Positions 38,290-49,774 of a stretch of 64,000 nt of DNA are shown here, in pieces (the first letter of the stretch is position 1; every line of letters starts with the position of its first letter). The notes under the pieces were generated by a model. It had not been told where the DNA came from. It worked only from the letters and a program-made list of their open reading frames with translations, and ran no database searches. Position numbers and translations under genes: made by a program. Origin of the DNA: Rhodocyclales bacterium. GTDB lineage: Bacteria; Pseudomonadota; Gammaproteobacteria; Burkholderiales; Rhodocyclaceae. The stretch is from assembly GCA_016235745.1 (NCBI GenBank), contig JACRJA010000065.1:1-64000 (forward strand), read 5' to 3'.

Positions 38290-39071
38290 TGGAAGATTCC
38301 CTGTTGCAGCAGCTGGGCGAGGAACTCTACGCGGCGTGGAAAGGCTGCCGCGTGGTCGATCCGCTCAGCGCGCGTCACCCGGAGCTGACGATCGGAGAGG
38401 CTTACCGCATCCAGCAGCATTTCCTCGAACGGCGGCTTGCGGCTGGCGAGCGCGTGGTCGGTAAGAAGATCGGCGTCACCTCCAAGGCGGTGATGGACAT
38501 GCTGGGCGTGTTCCAGCCGGATTTCGGCTACCTGCTCGATGGCATGGTCTACAACGAGGGCGAGGCGATTGCGGCCGACACCCTCATCCAACCCAAGGCC
38601 GAGGGCGAGATCGCCTTCCTGCTCGAGCGCGACCTGCGCGGCCCCGGCGTGACTGCAGCCGACGTACTTTCGGCCACCGAGGCGGTGATGGCCTGTTTCG
38701 AGATCGTCGACTCCCGCATCCGCGACTGGAAGATCAAGATTCAAGACACGGTGGCAGACAACGCCTCCTGCGGCGTGTTCGTACTGGGCGATCGGTTGGT
38801 CGACCCGCGCCGCGTCGATCTCGCCACCTGCGGCATGGTGCTGGAGAAGAACGGCGAGATCGTCGCCACCGGCGCCGGGGCAGCCGCGCTCGGAGCGCCG
38901 GCCAACGCCGTGGCCTGGCTCGCCAATACGCTCGGCCGGCTGGGCGTGCCGCTCAAGGCAGGGGAAATCATCCTGTCGGGCTCGCTCGCCGCCATGGTGC
39001 CGGTGCGCGCCGGCGACAGCCTCAGCGTGACGATCGGCGGCATCGGCCGCTGCTCGGTCCGTTTCACCTGA
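38286..39071 (+). CDS. dmpE: 2-Hydroxypent-2,4-dienoate hydratase DmpE
   Basis: A 261-residue hydratase that adds water to 2-hydroxypenta-2,4-dienoate to give 4-hydroxy-2-oxovalerate. Family markers are GYLLDGMVYNEG, EGEIAFLLERDLRGPGVTA (quoted in part) and AVMACFEIVDSRIRDWKIK. It overlaps the dmpD stop by four bases. It is a homologue of DmpH, further downstream. Confidence 0.94.
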   Translation: MMEDSLLQQLGEELYAAWKGCRVVDPLSARHPELTIGEAYRIQQHFLERRLAAGERVVGKKIGVTSKAVMDMLGVFQPDFGYLLDGMVYNEGEAIAADTLIQPKAEGEIAFLLERDLRGPGVTAADVLSATEAVMACFEIVDSRIRDWKIKIQDTVADNASCGVFVLGDRLVDPRRVDLATCGMVLEKNGEIVATGAGAAALGAPANAVAWLANTLGRLGVPLKAGEIILSGSLAAMVPVRAGDSLSVTIGGIGRCSVRFT

Positions 39072-39092
39072 TACCAAGAGAAGAGGGAACCC

Positions 39093-40016
39093 ATGAAGAA
39101 GATCCGCTGCGCCGTGATCGGCTCCGGCAACATCGGTACCGATCTGCTCTACAAACTCAAACGCAGCAGCGTGCTCGAACCGGTGTGGATGGTCGGCATC
39201 GACCCGGCGTCCGAAGGGCTCGCGCGTGCCCGCGAGATGGGGCTCAAGACCACCGCCGAGGGCGTCGACGGCTTGCTGCCCCATGTGGAAGAAGACGAGA
39301 TCCGCATCGCGTTCGACGCGACCAGCGCTTACGTTCATCCGGAAAACAGCCGCAAGCTCAATGCGCTGGGCGTATTGATGATCGACCTCACTCCGGCGGC
39401 GATCGGTCCCTACTGCGTGCCCCCGGTCAACCTCAAGGAACACGTCGGCAAGGGCGAGATGAACGTCAACATGGTCACCTGCGGCGGCCAGGCGACCATC
39501 CCCATGGTTTATGCCGTCTCCCGCGTGCAGCCGGTCGCCTACGGCGAGATCGTCGCCACCGTGGCGAGCAAGTCCGCCGGGCCGGGTACGCGCAAGAACA
39601 TCGACGAATTCACCCGTACCACCGCCGGAGCGGTGGAGAAAGTGGGCGGCGCCAAGAAAGGCAAGGCCATCATCATCCTCAACCCCGCCGAACCGCCGCT
39701 CATCATGCGCGACACGGTGCATTGCCTCACCGAAACCGAACCCGAGCGCGAGCTCATCACCGCCTCGATCCACGACATGATCAAGGAAGTGCAGAAGTAC
39801 GTTCCCGGCTACCGCCTGGTCAATGGCCCTGTCTTCGATGGCAACCGCGTCTCCGTTTACCTCGAAGTCGAAGGCTTGGGCGACTATCTGCCCAAATACG
39901 CCGGTAATCTCGACATCATGACCGCGGCCGCGGCGCGCACCGCCGAAATGTTCGCCGAAGAGATCCTCTCCGGCAAGCTGCACCTCGAACCCAACCGCGC
40001 CGTGGCGCTCGCCTGA
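39093..40016 (+). CDS. dmpF: Acylating acetaldehyde dehydrogenase DmpF
   Basis: A 307-residue enzyme that turns acetaldehyde and CoA into acetyl-CoA with NAD. The N-terminal Rossmann motif is [16 protein letters not shown], and the catalytic cysteine lies in [16 protein letters not shown]. It forms a channelling complex with DmpG. Confidence 0.96.
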   Translation: MKKIRCAVIGSGNIGTDLLYKLKRSSVLEPVWMVGIDPASEGLARAREMGLKTTAEGVDGLLPHVEEDEIRIAFDATSAYVHPENSRKLNALGVLMIDLTPAAIGPYCVPPVNLKEHVGKGEMNVNMVTCGGQATIPMVYAVSRVQPVAYGEIVATVASKSAGPGTRKNIDEFTRTTAGAVEKVGGAKKGKAIIILNPAEPPLIMRDTVHCLTETEPERELITASIHDMIKEVQKYVPGYRLVNGPVFDGNRVSVYLEVEGLGDYLPKYAGNLDIMTAAAARTAEMFAEEILSGKLHLEPNRAVALA

Positions 40017-40028
40017 AAGGAGAAGACG

Positions 40029-41060
40029 ATGGATCTGCGCGGCAAGAAAATCACCGTCCATGACATGACCCTGCGCGACGGGATGCACCCCAAGCGCCAT
40101 CAGATCACGCTCGAGCAGATGGTGGCGATCGCCAAGGGGCTCGACGAAGCGGGCGTGCCCCTCATCGAGATCTCCCACGGCGACGGACTGGGCGGCGCCT
40201 CGGTCAATTACGGCTTTCCGGCACACAGCGACGAAGAATACCTCGCCGCCGTCATCCCCCAGCTCAAGCGCGCCAAGGTCTCGGCCCTGCTGCTGCCGGG
40301 CATCGGCACGGTCGATCACCTCAAAATGGCCCACGAACTCGGGGTGAATACCATCCGCGTGGCCACGCACTGCACCGAGGCCGACGTCTCCGAGCAACAC
40401 ATCGGCATGGCGCGCAAGCTCGGCATGGACACGGTAGGCTTTCTCATGATGGCCCACATGAATACGCCCGAAGGGCTGGTGCAGCAAGCCAAGCTCATGG
40501 AGAGCTACGGCGCCAACTGCATCTACGTCACCGATTCGGCCGGGCACCTCCTGCCCGATGGTGTCAAGGCCCGCGTAGGTGCGGTGCGCGAGGCGCTCAA
40601 ACCCGAGACTGAGCTCGGCTTCCACGCCCACAACAATCTGGGCATGGCGATCGCCAATTCGCTCGCCGCCATCGAAGTGGGGGCCGTGCGCATCGACGGC
40701 TCGGCCGCGGGGCTGGGCGCGGGCGCAGGCAACACGCCCACCGAAGTGCTGGTGGCCGTGTGCGACCTGATGGGCATCGAGACCGGCATCGACGTCTTCA
40801 AGATCCAGGACGTGGCCGAAGACCTTGTCGTTCCCATCATGGACTTTCCCATCCGCATCGACCGCGACGCCCTCACCCTGGGGTACGCCGGCGTCTATGG
40901 CTCCTTCCTGCTCTTTGCCAAGCGCGCCGAGCAGAAATACGGCATCCCGGCGCGCGAGCTCCTGGTCGAGCTCGGACGTCGCGGCATGGTCGGCGGGCAG
41001 GAAGACATGATCGAAGATACGGCGCTCAGCATGGCCAAAGCGAGGGAGAGGGCAGCATGA
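40029..41060 (+). CDS. dmpG: 4-Hydroxy-2-oxovalerate aldolase DmpG
   Basis: A 343-residue class II aldolase that splits 4-hydroxy-2-oxovalerate into pyruvate and acetaldehyde. It shows [16 protein letters not shown] near the N-terminus and the metal ligands in [14 protein letters not shown]. Acetaldehyde is passed to DmpF. The stop overlaps the dmpH start. Confidence 0.96.
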   Translation: MDLRGKKITVHDMTLRDGMHPKRHQITLEQMVAIAKGLDEAGVPLIEISHGDGLGGASVNYGFPAHSDEEYLAAVIPQLKRAKVSALLLPGIGTVDHLKMAHELGVNTIRVATHCTEADVSEQHIGMARKLGMDTVGFLMMAHMNTPEGLVQQAKLMESYGANCIYVTDSAGHLLPDGVKARVGAVREALKPETELGFHAHNNLGMAIANSLAAIEVGAVRIDGSAAGLGAGAGNTPTEVLVAVCDLMGIETGIDVFKIQDVAEDLVVPIMDFPIRIDRDALTLGYAGVYGSFLLFAKRAEQKYGIPARELLVELGRRGMVGGQEDMIEDTALSMAKARERAA

Positions 41061-41845
41061 AATTGACCCAGGAAGCGATCGAGCGCTTGGCCGAACGCCT
41101 CGAGCGCTGCGAGCTCGAGGCGCGCGATACGACCAAGATCACCGACGAGCATCCCGACATGGACTGGGACGACGCCTACGCCATCCAGGAGGCGATCAAG
41201 CGGCGCAAGCTCGCCCGCGGCACGCGGGTGGTCGGCTTCAAGGCAGGGCTCACCTCGCACGCCAAGATGCGGCAGATGGGTGTCTCTACCCCGTGTTTCG
41301 GATTTCTCGTCGACGACTACGCCGTGCCTGAAAGAGGGGAGATCGATACCGCTGCCCTCATCCATCCCAAGGTCGAGCCGGAGATCGCTTTTGTGACCAA
41401 GGCACCCCTCAAGGGGCCGGGCTGCCACATCGGCACGGTGCTCGCCGCCACCGATTTCGTCATTCCTGCCATCGAGGTGATCGACAGCCGCTACCGTGAC
41501 TTCAAGTTCGACCTCAAGAGCGTGATCGCCGACAACTGCTCGAGCAGCCGTTTCGTCGTGGGGGGGCGCATCGCGCCGCCGCAAGATCTCGATCTGCGCA
41601 CGATCGGGGTGGTGCTGGAAAAGAACGGTGAACCGGTGGCCTTTGGCGCCGGCGCGGCCGTGCTGGGACATCCGGCGAGCGCCGTGGCCATGCTCGCCAA
41701 CGAGCTGGGCCGGCGCGGCGAGGAGATCCCCGCTGGCAGCCTCATTCTCTCGGGCGGAATCACGGAAGCCGTGAGCGTGCAAAAAGGGGATGCGATCACG
41801 CTGCGCGTGCAGCACTTGGGATCGGTCGGGGTTCGTTTTCGTTAG
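41057..41845 (+). CDS. dmpH: 4-Oxalocrotonate decarboxylase DmpH
   Basis: A 262-residue decarboxylase that makes 2-hydroxypenta-2,4-dienoate from the keto form of 4-oxalocrotonate. Markers are [36 protein letters not shown] and [22 protein letters not shown] (quoted in part). It acts in complex with DmpE in this pathway. The ATG at 41057 overlaps the dmpG stop. Confidence 0.95.
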   Translation: MKLTQEAIERLAERLERCELEARDTTKITDEHPDMDWDDAYAIQEAIKRRKLARGTRVVGFKAGLTSHAKMRQMGVSTPCFGFLVDDYAVPERGEIDTAALIHPKVEPEIAFVTKAPLKGPGCHIGTVLAATDFVIPAIEVIDSRYRDFKFDLKSVIADNCSSSRFVVGGRIAPPQDLDLRTIGVVLEKNGEPVAFGAGAAVLGHPASAVAMLANELGRRGEEIPAGSLILSGGITEAVSVQKGDAITLRVQHLGSVGVRFR

Positions 41846-41858
41846 ACAAGGAGGGGCC

Positions 41859-42050
41859 ATGCCGTTCGTGCACATCTACATTCTCGAAGGCCGTAGCGAA
41901 GAGCAGAAGAAGGCGGCGATCGCCAAGGTGACCGAGGCGCTGGTCGAATCGCTCGGTTCGCCCAAGGAGAACATCCGCGTGATGATCCAGGAGGTGCCGA
42001 AATCACAATGGGGCATCGGCGGGGTGACGGCGAAGGACCTGGGACGTTGA
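41859..42050 (+). CDS. dmpI: 4-Oxalocrotonate tautomerase DmpI
   Basis: A 63-residue tautomerase. After removal of the start methionine, Pro1 is the catalytic base (MPFVHIYILEGRSEEQK). It converts the enol to the keto form of 4-oxalocrotonate, between DmpC and DmpH. AAGGAGG precedes the ATG. Confidence 0.95.
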   Translation: MPFVHIYILEGRSEEQKKAAIAKVTEALVESLGSPKENIRVMIQEVPKSQWGIGGVTAKDLGR

Positions 42051-42081
42051 GCCACGAAAAACGACAAGGAAAGGAGGAGAT

Positions 42082-43020
42082 ATGAACAAGCAAAAGATCA
42101 TCGCAGCGCTGCTGTGCGCCGGTTTGGCGAGCGCGGCGTTCGCCAAAGAGGGGGGAGACCAATATCCCAATGGGGCCGAGAACTGGCTCGCCGGAGCGAT
42201 CCCCCCGCCGGGTGACTATTTCATCAACTACTTTGGTTATTACAGCGGTGATCTCGTCGATGGCGACGGGCACGAGGTGAAGGGAAGCAACGATGTCTCG
42301 GCGTGGTTCGACGCGTTGCGCTATGTGCACGTGAGCGAGGTGAAATTCCTGGGCGGCAACTGGGGGTGGCACGTCATCATGCCGTTCGTCTATCAGGATC
42401 TATCCTTGGGCGGCAAGTCCGACGACAAGTTTGCTCTGGGCGACATGACGTTCAACCCGTTCTTCCTTGCCTGGCACAAGGACAATTGGCACTGGGTGGC
42501 CGGGGTGGACATCAACGCGCCCACCGGCAAGTACGAATCCGGCGAGCCGACCAAGAGCATCGGCGCCAACTACTGGAGTCTCGAACCGCTCTTCGCCTTC
42601 ACCTATCTCGGCGATACCGGCTGGGAGGTCTCCGCCAAGTTCATGTACAACATCAAGACGGAGAATGAAGACTTTCGTCCCGCGCGAGGGGCTCCGAAAA
42701 TGGATTATCAGTCCGGTGACGAATTCCACATGGACTATCTCGTCGGCAAGCGCTTCGGTCAGTGGGGGGTGGGCCTGTCGGGTTACTATCTCAAACAGAC
42801 GACGGACGATGAGATCGATGGCGAGGAGATTTCCTCCGCCATGGGTCCGTGGTCGGACGGTCGGCGGGGGCAAGTGTTCGCCATCGGCCCGAGCGTGACC
42901 TATACCACTGCCAAGGGGACGCACATGATCGCGCAGTGGCAGCACGAAACCGAGGCGGAAAACCGTTTCGAGGGCGACAAGTTCTACTTCAAACTCATCA
43001 TGCCGTTGGCGTGGCAGTGA
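42082..43020 (+). CDS. Outer-membrane protein of the phenol meta-pathway family
   Basis: A 312-residue exported protein with a signal peptide that ends near AAFA at residue 21. The mature part is rich in aromatic residues and alternating beta-strand patterns, and resembles the family named for phenol meta-pathway clusters (PF13557). It likely forms a barrel that lets aromatic compounds cross the outer membrane, though this is inferred from family and place. It follows dmpI by 31 bases and closes the operon. Confidence 0.85.
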   Translation: MNKQKIIAALLCAGLASAAFAKEGGDQYPNGAENWLAGAIPPPGDYFINYFGYYSGDLVDGDGHEVKGSNDVSAWFDALRYVHVSEVKFLGGNWGWHVIMPFVYQDLSLGGKSDDKFALGDMTFNPFFLAWHKDNWHWVAGVDINAPTGKYESGEPTKSIGANYWSLEPLFAFTYLGDTGWEVSAKFMYNIKTENEDFRPARGAPKMDYQSGDEFHMDYLVGKRFGQWGVGLSGYYLKQTTDDEIDGEEISSAMGPWSDGRRGQVFAIGPSVTYTTAKGTHMIAQWQHETEAENRFEGDKFYFKLIMPLAWQ

Positions 43021-43032
43021 GCCGACCCCTTT

Positions 43033-43797
43033 TTACCCCTCGCGCGAGCGCGCCGTTTCCACGATCCGCGGCAGGATCTGGGCGGCGTCGCCGCGCAGGC
43101 GATAGTCGACCAGGTGCGATACGGCGGTGTGTTCGGGGTTGATCTCCACCGTGGGCACACCGGCGCTGGCCGCGAGCGCCACCGGTTCGGCGATGTAGGG
43201 AAAGAGGCTGGTCGTACCCACCGAGAACACGAGGTCGAAGCCGCGTTCGAGTTCTTCATCGAGCCGGGCGAGCGCTTCTGGCGGCAAGGGTTCGCCGAAG
43301 AGCACGGCGCTGGGGCGCAGCACGGCATCGCACTCGGGGCAACGTGGCGGGATGGGTAGATTCTGCCACGCTTCGTTTGGACACCGGTAAGTACACACGG
43401 TGCAGTGCAGCTCACGCAAGTTGCCGTGGATCTCGATGACGTTGCGGCTGCCGGCTTCGAGATGCAGTCCGTCGACGTTTTGCGTGAGCACCACCGCGTG
43501 CGGCAGCGCCGCGATGGCGCGGTGCGCCTCGTTGACTTGGGCGCGGCCGGCCAGGCGCTGCGCCATGCGCAGGAGCTCGCGCCAGGTGAGTTCCGGCCGT
43601 GTGCGCAGCATGTAGCCCGAGAGCACGTCCTCGTAGGGCAGCCCTTCCTCATTGACGCCGTTGGCGTAGAGCCCGCCCGTGCCGCGGTAGGTGGGTAAGC
43701 CCGAGGCGGCCGAAATGCCGGCTCCGGTGATGAAGAGCGGCCGCCGGGCGGCAGCGAGCAGTTCAGCGATTTCGTTCAGCGTATGCGTATCGGTCAT
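43033..43797 (-). CDS. Sir2-family NAD-dependent protein deacylase
   Basis: A 254-residue sirtuin. NAD-binding motifs are [17 protein letters not shown] and [13 protein letters not shown], and the zinc ligands are CTVC and CPEC. It could reverse the acetylation made by the Pat-like enzyme at 17230-19923. It ends 12 bases after the porin-like gene, on the opposite strand. Confidence 0.93.
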   Translation of the reverse strand: MTDTHTLNEIAELLAAARRPLFITGAGISAASGLPTYRGTGGLYANGVNEEGLPYEDVLSGYMLRTRPELTWRELLRMAQRLAGRAQVNEAHRAIAALPHAVVLTQNVDGLHLEAGSRNVIEIHGNLRELHCTVCTYRCPNEAWQNLPIPPRCPECDAVLRPSAVLFGEPLPPEALARLDEELERGFDLVFSVGTTSLFPYIAEPVALAASAGVPTVEINPEHTAVSHLVDYRLRGDAAQILPRIVETARSREG

Positions 43798-43849
43798 GGT
43801 GATGGTTTATCTGGATGTAGCTTCCAAATAGTTCATCAGACCGTAAAGC

Positions 43850-44782
43850 TCAAAACCGGTTCGCGCGGCCGCGCCGATGGCGCAAGGCGTCGTCTAGGGT
43901 GGCGGCCACCAGCCCGGTGAGGATGAACACGAAACCGGCGAGGTCATTCCAGGGCAGGGTTTCCCCCAGCATGGCCATGGAGGCGAGGTAGCCCACCAGC
44001 GGTACGCTCAGGGTGGCGAGGCTGGTGGTGATGGCCGGCAGCGCCCGGGTGACGGTGATCATCGCCCAGAAACAGAAAGCGGTGGTGATGGGTCCGTTGT
44101 AGAGCAGAATGACCCACAGCGGCGTTTCCCAGCGGATGTGGGTGAGGTCTTCCAGCGCGAGGGAAAGCGGCAGCAGTACCAGGGCGGCGATGCCCATCTG
44201 CCACGGAGCGAGCGAAAGCGGCGAGCCGCGCCAGCGATGGCCCCGGACCTGCACGATCAGCACCGCCCACAGGAGCGCCGCGAGCAACAGCGCCCCGTTG
44301 CCGAACAGCACCTGAGGGTCGCGCCAGTCGAAGGCGAGGGGATTGAAGAGGATGACCACGCCGGTAAGCCCCAGGGCGACGCCCAGCAGCCGCAGGCGCG
44401 TGAGCGGTTCGCGCAGCCGCCATACGGCGAGCGGCAATACCCACAGCGGCGTGGTATAGGCGAGGATGGCCGAGCGCCCGGCGGAGACGTACTGCAAACC
44501 GACGTTGACCAGGGCGCTGAAGGCGGCCATCTGTAACAGACCCACGCTGAGCACCACCGGCCAGTCGTCGCGGTGCGGCCACTTCAGCTGTCCGCGCCAG
44601 GCGGCTACGGCGGCGAGGATGGCGGTGCCCAGCACCATGCGCGCCGCGGCAAAAGCGATCGGCGGGATGTACTGCAGGCCGTATTTCATGATCGGCCAGT
44701 TGACGCCCCAGAGGACAACGACGAGCAGCAGCAGGACCCAGGCGCCACGCGGGGAAGGGGCGGCGGGTTCGGAGGGCGCCAT
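43850..44782 (-). CDS. EamA/DMT-family transporter
   Basis: A 310-residue membrane protein with about ten hydrophobic helices in two EamA repeats (VLWGVNWPIMKYGLQYIPPIAFAAARM, quoted in part; VPLVGYLASMAMLGETLPW). Substrate unknown. It is not closely similar to the DMT protein at 21519-22439 in the stretches I compared. Confidence 0.83.
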   Translation of the reverse strand: MAPSEPAAPSPRGAWVLLLLVVVLWGVNWPIMKYGLQYIPPIAFAAARMVLGTAILAAVAAWRGQLKWPHRDDWPVVLSVGLLQMAAFSALVNVGLQYVSAGRSAILAYTTPLWVLPLAVWRLREPLTRLRLLGVALGLTGVVILFNPLAFDWRDPQVLFGNGALLLAALLWAVLIVQVRGHRWRGSPLSLAPWQMGIAALVLLPLSLALEDLTHIRWETPLWVILLYNGPITTAFCFWAMITVTRALPAITTSLATLSVPLVGYLASMAMLGETLPWNDLAGFVFILTGLVAATLDDALRHRRGRANRF

Positions 44783-44799
44783 GGTGCCGGGGAGTGCGC

Positions 44800-45887
<1,088 letters not shown>

Positions 45888-45891
<4 letters not shown>

Positions 45892-46511
45892 GAGCTTCTT
45901 TCCTTGTCCGTTGGGCCGTTCTTGGGCGGTTTGGGTTTGGCGTTGATGCGCCCCATGGCGCGCTCCCAGCGCCCGGCGGCGAGGTCGGGCCAGGCGGCGA
46001 GTGCGCGTTCGATGGCTTCCTCGATCGCCTCGCGCTCTTCGGCGCGGGGGGGCTTGAGCACGTAGTGGATCACCGCGTCGCGCTGCCCCGGGTGGCCGAT
46101 CCCCAGGCGCAGGCGCCAGAAGCGGTCGGTGCCCAGGGCCGCCTGGATGTCCTTGAGGCCGTTGTGACCGGCGTGGCTACCGCCGAATTTCAGGCGCACG
46201 TCGCCGGGCAGGAGGTCCAGTTCGTCGTGGACCACGAGGATGGCTTCGGGTTCGATGCGAAAGAAGTGCGCGAGCGTTCCTACTGCCAGGCCGCTGCGGT
46301 TCATGTAGGTGGTGGGCAGGAGCAGCCGCAGCTCGCCCGCGCGGCCGACGAGGCCGTGGAAGCGGGACTCGGGGGCGAGCGTGATGCCGAGCAGTTCGGC
46401 GAGCCGCTCACAAAACCAAAACCCGGCATTGTGCCGGGTCTGGGCGTATTCGGCCCCGGGGTTGCCGAGGCCGACCACGAGGCGCGGCGCCGCGCCAGGC
46501 AGTTGCGTCAT
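45888..46511 (-). CDS. pth: Peptidyl-tRNA hydrolase
   Basis: A 207-residue Pth that frees tRNA from dropped peptidyl-tRNA. [19 protein letters not shown] carries the catalytic histidine, and RLGIGHPG is typical. The family core ends near residue 185, after which a basic, proline-rich tail follows. Order rplY-pth-ychF is usual in betaproteobacteria. Confidence 0.95.
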
Positions 46512-46525
46512 GGCCGAATGGGGGA

Positions 46526-47137
46526 TCAGCTGGCAGCCGCTTCGCCGCCCTCACCCTCGGCTTCGGCCTCACCGCGCACCTTGAGCGCCGTGGCCACGAC
46601 CGGATCGCCTTCGCCGTGGGGCACGATCTCGACCCCGGGCGGCAGGCTGAGCTGCGACAGGTGCAGCGACTGTTCGGGCTGTAGAGCGGAGAGATCGACG
46701 GTGAGGTATTCGGGCAGGTCTTTAGGCAGGCAGCGCACCTCCACTTCGGTGAGCACGTGGCTGATGATGCAGCCGCCGAGCTTGACGGCGGGGCTTTCTT
46801 CCCCGCCGACGAAGTGCAGCGGCACGTTGAGGTGGATCTTCTCGTCGGCCGAGACGCGCTGGAAGTCGACGTGCAGCACGAGCGGCTTGTAGGCGTGCCA
46901 TTGGGTGTCGCGCAGCAGGACGGATTCGCGCTCGCCGTCGATGTCGAGCACGAGGATGGAGGCGTGGAAGGCTTCGTTGTTGAGCTGGTGGTAGAGCTCG
47001 TTGTGATCGAGCGTGATCGGCTGGGGCGCCTTGTCGCCGCCGTAGACGATGCCGGGCACGCGGCCGGCACGACGCAGGCGGCGGCTCGCACGCGATCCCT
47101 GCTCGGTTCTCCGGCTGGCTTTCACGGTGATTTGCAT
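46526..47137 (-). CDS. rplY: 50S ribosomal protein L25 (Ctc form)
   Basis: A 203-residue L25 of the long Ctc form, with the 5S rRNA-binding N-domain (RRTEQGSRASRRLRRAGRVPGIVYG) and the C-terminal TL5 domain (VDFQRVSADEKIHLNVPLHFVG). The acidic tail (EAEAEGEGGEA) is usual for this form. I start at MQITVK, preceded by AAGGAGAAA. Confidence 0.95.
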   Translation of the reverse strand: MQITVKASRRTEQGSRASRRLRRAGRVPGIVYGGDKAPQPITLDHNELYHQLNNEAFHASILVLDIDGERESVLLRDTQWHAYKPLVLHVDFQRVSADEKIHLNVPLHFVGGEESPAVKLGGCIISHVLTEVEVRCLPKDLPEYLTVDLSALQPEQSLHLSQLSLPPGVEIVPHGEGDPVVATALKVRGEAEAEGEGGEAAAS

Positions 47138-47225
47138 CGGGGTTTCTCCTTGAGGTTGCTGGGTGCCGCCCGCGACCAGGCGGCGGAAAATCCGGCGCCG
47201 TGGCGCCGGGAAATTCATTCGTCGT

Positions 47226-48176
47226 TCATTCGCTGAAGAGCGAGCTCACCGATTCTTCGTTGCTGATGCGCAGCAGGGTGTCGGCGATGAGCGCGCTCAC
47301 CGAGATCTGGCGAATCTTGGGGCTGGCGCGCGCGTCGTCGCGCAGCGGGATGGTGTCGGTGACCACGAGCTCGTCGAGTTCGGAATCCTGGATGCGGGCG
47401 ACCGCCGTGCCCGAGAGCACGGGGTGGGTGCAGTAGGCGAGCACGCGGGTGGCGCCGTTTTCCTTGAGCGCCTGCGCGGCCTTGCACAGGGTGCCGGCGG
47501 TGTCGACGATGTCGTCCATGATGACGCAGGTGCGCCCTTTGACTTCGCCGATGATGTTCATCACTTCCGAGACGTTGGCTTTGGGGCGGCGCTTGTCGAT
47601 GATGGCGAGGTCGCAGTCGAGGCGCTTGGCAAAAGCGCGGGCGCGGACCACGCCGCCGACGTCGGGCGAGACGACCATGAGGTTTTCGTAGCGCTGTTTC
47701 TCGAGGTCGTCGAGCAGCACGGGGGTGGCGTAGATGTTGTCCACCGGGATGTCGAAGAAGCCCTGGATCTGGTCGGCGTGCAGATCCATGGTGAGCACGC
47801 GCTGCACCCCCACGGCTTGCAGCATGTTGGCCACTACCTTGGCGGTGATGGGCACGCGGGCCGAACGGGGGCGACGGTCTTGGCGGGCGTAGCCGAAGTA
47901 GGGCAGCGCGGCGGTGATGCGCCAGGCCGAGGCGCGCTTGAGCGCGTCGACCAGGACGATGAGCTCCATGAGGTTGTCGTTGGTCGGGGCGCAGGTGGGC
48001 TGCAGAATGAAGACGTCCTGACCGCGGACGTTTTCCAGGATCTCGACGTTGATTTCTCCGTCGGAAAAGCGCCCGACCGTGGCCGCTCCCAGCGGGATTC
48101 CGAGGCGTCGCACGACGTCTTGTGCGAGCTTGGGGTTGGCGTTGCCGGTGAAAACCATCATGCTGCCGCGAGGCAT
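47226..48176 (-). CDS. prs: Ribose-phosphate pyrophosphokinase
   Basis: A 316-residue PRPP synthase. It has the N-terminal [10 protein letters not shown], the ATP site [18 protein letters not shown], and the PRPP loop [17 protein letters not shown]. The ATG at 48176 is seven bases after GGAG; a GTG at 48191 is upstream of that site. It supplies PRPP for nucleotide and histidine synthesis. Confidence 0.96.
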   Translation of the reverse strand: MPRGSMMVFTGNANPKLAQDVVRRLGIPLGAATVGRFSDGEINVEILENVRGQDVFILQPTCAPTNDNLMELIVLVDALKRASAWRITAALPYFGYARQDRRPRSARVPITAKVVANMLQAVGVQRVLTMDLHADQIQGFFDIPVDNIYATPVLLDDLEKQRYENLMVVSPDVGGVVRARAFAKRLDCDLAIIDKRRPKANVSEVMNIIGEVKGRTCVIMDDIVDTAGTLCKAAQALKENGATRVLAYCTHPVLSGTAVARIQDSELDELVVTDTIPLRDDARASPKIRQISVSALIADTLLRISNEESVSSLFSE

Positions 48177-48232
48177 GCGTATTCTCCGCACCCGAGTCCG
48201 TCGTCACGGGACCAGACCCGCGAAAGTCGAAA

Positions 48233-48257
48233 CGGGCAGGCGGTAGGCGCCTGCCCG
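48233..48257 (-). terminator. Hairpin between tRNA-Gln and prs
   Basis: A perfect ten-base stem (CGGGCAGGCG with CGCCTGCCCG) follows tRNA-Gln on the minus strand. The bases after it are TTTCGACTTT, a weak U-run. It may terminate part of the tRNA transcripts or mark the 3' processing point. Confidence 0.5.
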
Positions 48258-48263
48258 TCGTGT

Positions 48264-48340
48264 TGGCTGGGGAGGAAGGATTCGAACCCTCGAATGCCGG
48301 AATCAAAATCCGGTGCCTTTACCAGCTTGGCGACTCCCCA
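48264..48340 (-). tRNA. tRNA-Gln (anticodon TTG)
   Basis: A 77-base cloverleaf: acceptor TGGGGAG/CTCCCCA, the T-arm GAGGGTTCGAATCCTTC, and anticodon loop with TTG between CCGGA and TCCGG. The CCA end is encoded. It lies between ispE and prs, as in other betaproteobacteria. Confidence 0.95.
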
Positions 48341-48362
48341 AGTAACCGGTTCGCAGCGGCGC

Positions 48363-49205
48363 TCAGAGCCAATCGTGGAGCGGATGGCGATGCAGCGTTC
48401 GCGCGACCTTTGCCAGCCAGCCGGCTGGGACCCGGGAGGCGATGCGCTCGGCCTCGGATGGCTCGGCGAACTCGGCGAACACGCAACTGCCCGATCCGCT
48501 CATCCTGGCCGTTCCGGCATGCCGGGCGAGCCATTCGAGCGCCGCATCGACTTCTGGAAACAACGCTCTTACCACCGGTTCGAGATCGTTTCGCAGAGGC
48601 GTCGTTGCGAGAGACGCTATTGTGCCAACGGGGGTATTCCTTGTCAAGCGGCGCGAGGCGAAAACCTGGGCCGTGGGGACGTGTACCCCTGGCCACAGGA
48701 TGAGGAAGAAGCGCTCGGGGCCGGGGCAAGGGGTGAGGCGCTCGCCGATGCCCTCGACGAAGGCATCTTGGCCGAAGAGGAAGAAGGGGACGTCGGCGCC
48801 GAGCTGGAGGCCGAGTTCCATGAGCTCTTGGCGGGTGAGCTGGCCGTTCCAGAGGCGGTTGAGGGCGATGAGGGTGGTGGCGGCATCCGAGCTGCCTCCG
48901 CCCAGGCCGGCGCCGGTGGGGAGCGCCTTGTGCAGGGTGAGGTCGACTCCATACGGGGTGTCGAGCCGCTCCTGCAACAGACGGGCGGCACGCAGCGCGA
49001 GATCGGCCGATTCTGGCACGCCGGGGACTTCGTGCGTGCGGCGGATGAGCCGGTCGTCGCGGCGCACGAAGTCGAGCGTGTCGCTCCAGTCGATGAGGCG
49101 AAAGTGTGATTGCAGCAGGTGGTAGCCGTCTTCGCGCCGTCCGACGACGTGCAGGAAGGTGTTGAGCTTGGCCGGGGCCGGACAGCCGGTGAGCCGCTCG
49201 CTCAT
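48363..49205 (-). CDS. ispE: 4-Diphosphocytidyl-2-C-methyl-D-erythritol kinase
   Basis: A 280-residue GHMP kinase of the non-mevalonate isoprenoid pathway. Features are CPAPAKLNTFLHVVGRREDGYHLL and the ATP loop LPTGAGLGGGSSDAATTL. The start chosen gives a four-base overlap with lolB; a GTG at 49220 is possible. Confidence 0.95.
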   Translation of the reverse strand: MSERLTGCPAPAKLNTFLHVVGRREDGYHLLQSHFRLIDWSDTLDFVRRDDRLIRRTHEVPGVPESADLALRAARLLQERLDTPYGVDLTLHKALPTGAGLGGGSSDAATTLIALNRLWNGQLTRQELMELGLQLGADVPFFLFGQDAFVEGIGERLTPCPGPERFFLILWPGVHVPTAQVFASRRLTRNTPVGTIASLATTPLRNDLEPVVRALFPEVDAALEWLARHAGTARMSGSGSCVFAEFAEPSEAERIASRVPAGWLAKVARTLHRHPLHDWL

Positions 49206-49774
49206 GGTTCGGGGTTCCACGTGTCGAGTAGCAGCACGAGGCGGGCGGCGCCGCGTTCGATCGTGAGTCGGCGCGGGCGATCGTCCCGCCAGGAATCGAA
49301 GGTGACGATCCAGCCGGAATGCCAGACGCGATAGAGCCTGCCTGCTTCGTCGCGCTCGATGCGGTCGGGCGAGGGGCCGGGGTCGCCTTGGACCCAGGCG
49401 GTGAGGGCGGAAAGCGGCGGCGGGGAGAAGCCGAGCAGGGGGGCGAGCAGCGTCGCGGCGTCGGCTTCCTGCCGCTTGCCTTCGGCCGTGGCGAGCGTGG
49501 CATTGCCGTCTTCGAGGGTGAGTAACGCCAGCGTCTGGCCGGTAGGGGAGAAAAGGGAGAGTTCGGCGCGGCTCGGCGTGTGGCTCCAGGCAAACGCGGT
49601 GGCGAAGCGGTGCTCGCCGTCATCGGCGGCGAGCCGGCCGCCGAGACGGAATTGGGTCAGCAGCGGGGCTGTGGGGACCGCACCTGGCGGGGCGTTTCCC
49701 GGGACGGTGGCGCAGCCAAAGGGCAGTACGAGCGCCGCCACGAGGGCGAATCGTGCCGCGAACGGACGGCTCAT
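49202..49774 (-). CDS. lolB: Outer-membrane lipoprotein LolB
   Basis: A 190-residue lipoprotein receptor that inserts lipoproteins into the outer membrane. The signal peptide ends in the lipobox LPFGC, with Cys21 as the lipid site. The mature part has GGRLAADDGEHRFATAFAWSHTP and other LolB segments. Its ATG overlaps the stop of the TPR gene. Confidence 0.9.
   Translation of the reverse strand: MSRPFAARFALVAALVLPFGCATVPGNAPPGAVPTAPLLTQFRLGGRLAADDGEHRFATAFAWSHTPSRAELSLFSPTGQTLALLTLEDGNATLATAEGKRQEADAATLLAPLLGFSPPPLSALTAWVQGDPGPSPDRIERDEAGRLYRVWHSGWIVTFDSWRDDRPRRLTIERGAARLVLLLDTWNPEP

Noticed and set aside
38184-40631. An 815-codon minus-strand frame through dmpE-dmpG
   Set aside because: It is antisense to three well-recognised dmp genes and has low-complexity composition.
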